From JAVBJN01 sp031546985 (GTDB lineage Bacteria; Bacteroidota; Bacteroidia; Chitinophagales; Chitinophagaceae): 64,000 bases of DNA. Under the pieces are notes generated by a model, which was not told the DNA's origin, did not search any database, and was given only the letters and a program-made list of their open reading frames with translations. The stretch covers positions 33,052 through 97,051 of the forward strand of contig JAVBJN010000050.1 of NCBI GenBank assembly GCA_031546985.1, written 5' to 3'. Of the stretch, positions 63,305-64,000 are shown in pieces. The number at the start of each line of letters is the position of its first letter. Within the stretch, counting starts at the first letter, position 1. The position numbers and the translations under genes are program-made.

Positions 63305-64000
63305 TTACCACCCAAAATCAACTTTGTAATAAAACAGGGGTAAAAAGCCCAGTTGGTATTCCTTGTAAAAAGGATAATTGCCCTGTGCCGCCTGGTCGGC
63401 ATCGTAAGTAAGGTTCAGCACATTGCGGGTGTTAAAAATGTTGACCAGATCCAGCGAAATCTCGTGGGTTACCCGGCGGGCATTGTAGCGGAAACCCAGC
63501 TTCAGATCGGCCCGGAAGTAGTTGGGAAATTGCAGCGTATTGCGCTGGTCTTCTATCACCACCAGGTCGCCGTAAGCCATAGAAGCGTTTACATCTACCG
63601 GCGAGTATCTTCTGCCACCCGCGTAGGTCAGTTTACCGCCAAATATGAGCGTGCTTTGCCTGGTCAGGTTCAGTTCATACCCACCCAGCAGGTTGGTTGT
63701 AAAATTGGCGTTGTAATCGGTATTGCGGTACACGCCATCGTTGCCTTTGGCTTTGGAGTCGAATACCGATCCGGTAAACATAAAGTAATACCCCCGCGAA
63801 AAGAATTTTTCCAGCGTAATCTCCAATCCTGTGTTGTAACCCGTGCCCCGGTTTACTAGGTCGTTGGCAAACAGGCGGCTAAAGGTGCCGCCCTGGTTGA
63901 GCAGCGAAAAAGACGAACCTGGCAACGTGTCTATAGGCACATTAAACAGGTATTGGTAGTAAGCCTCGGCCCGCAGGCGAAAAGCACGGCCCAGCCGGGT
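63305..64000 (-). CDS. TonB-dependent receptor, C-terminal part only
   Basis: The frame is open to the right window edge; only the last ~230 residues are visible. They form amphipathic barrel strands, for example GYYFMFTGSVFDSKAKGND, FTTNLLGGYELNLTRQSTL and LGFRYNARRVTHEISLDLVN, and end FYYKVDFGW. The final aromatic residue and the strand pattern fit a TonB-dependent receptor. The plug, signal peptide and ligand cannot be seen. Confidence 0.85.
   Translation of the reverse strand, partial: TRLGRAFRLRAEAYYQYLFNVPIDTLPGSSFSLLNQGGTFSRLFANDLVNRGTGYNTGLEITLEKFFSRGYYFMFTGSVFDSKAKGNDGVYRNTDYNANFTTNLLGGYELNLTRQSTLIFGGKLTYAGGRRYSPVDVNASMAYGDLVVIEDQRNTLQFPNYFRADLKLGFRYNARRVTHEISLDLVNIFNTRNVLNLTYDADQAAQGNYPFYKEYQLGFLPLFYYKVDFGW

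Noticed and set aside
1..64000. Prophage, insertion sequence, defence island or secondary-metabolite cluster
   Set aside because: No transposase, integrase, capsid, restriction or synthase gene was recognised; nearly every gene is a housekeeping or common Bacteroidota family.

Overview
The window looks like an ordinary core-genome segment of a Bacteroidota chromosome, most likely family Chitinophagaceae. Four things point there. Promoter -7 boxes repeatedly match TAnnTTTG. There are several type IX secretion (T9SS) cargo proteins with Por-type C-terminal tails plus a PorP/SprF-like membrane protein. BshA (bacillithiol synthesis) is present. Several protein families are largely Bacteroidota-restricted (DUF4271, DUF4783, DUF3109, HmuY-like). 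No rRNA, tRNA, CRISPR array, transposase or phage gene was seen. Base composition looks even throughout.

Layout. 1-5.1 kb: a truncated TPR protein, gcvH-vanZ, a MerR regulator, then a divergent pair (a 139-aa protein of unknown function and a WYL-domain regulator) around a perfect 15-bp-arm palindrome, and a DUF3109 protein. 5.1-10.3 kb: a solitary LutB-like iron-sulfur protein, a secreted M43 metalloprotease and a polysaccharide-deacetylase-like protein. 10.3-17 kb: purH, comEC, an RsmI-type methyltransferase, a 3-methyladenine glycosylase, a repeat-rich gap and porP. 17-20 kb: the conserved rpmH-rnpA-yidD cluster and an S41 protease. 20-31 kb: a large T9SS adhesin-like protein, sod, a DUF4412 protein, gpsA, hemW, a BamA/TamA-like protein, a DUF4271 protein and hemD. 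31-36.4 kb: a 139-bp tandem array, a small Cys-Lys-rich exported protein, psd-cdsA, an AraC regulator with a neighbouring NAD(P)-binding protein, a DUF2007 protein and a CPBP protease. 36.4-46 kb: dusB, a tandem pair of WG-repeat-like paralogues, a HmuY-like lipoprotein, SixA-like phosphatase, YkgJ-like protein, an M28 peptidase, a cytochrome c lipoprotein and bshA. 46-54.7 kb: a 141-bp tandem array, SUI1/YciH, a lipid kinase, nadC, a DUF4783 protein, gpmI, a NarL-type two-component system and a PfkB kinase. 54.7-64 kb: a lamin-tail T9SS protein, asd, a HmuY-like T9SS protein followed by a TonB receptor, a small unknown protein, a DUF2461 protein and the C-terminal part of another TonB receptor.

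The genes that clearly work together are few: the HmuY-like protein with its TonB receptor (probable surface uptake of haem or another ligand), psd with cdsA (phospholipid synthesis), rpmH-rnpA-yidD, the histidine kinase with its response regulator, and the T9SS cargo with PorP. Nothing seen is a clear new system. The best candidates for follow-up are the HmuY-TonB locus with its two hairpins, the WYL palindrome with its divergent orphan gene, the WG-like paralogue pair, and the two independent ~140-bp tandem arrays.
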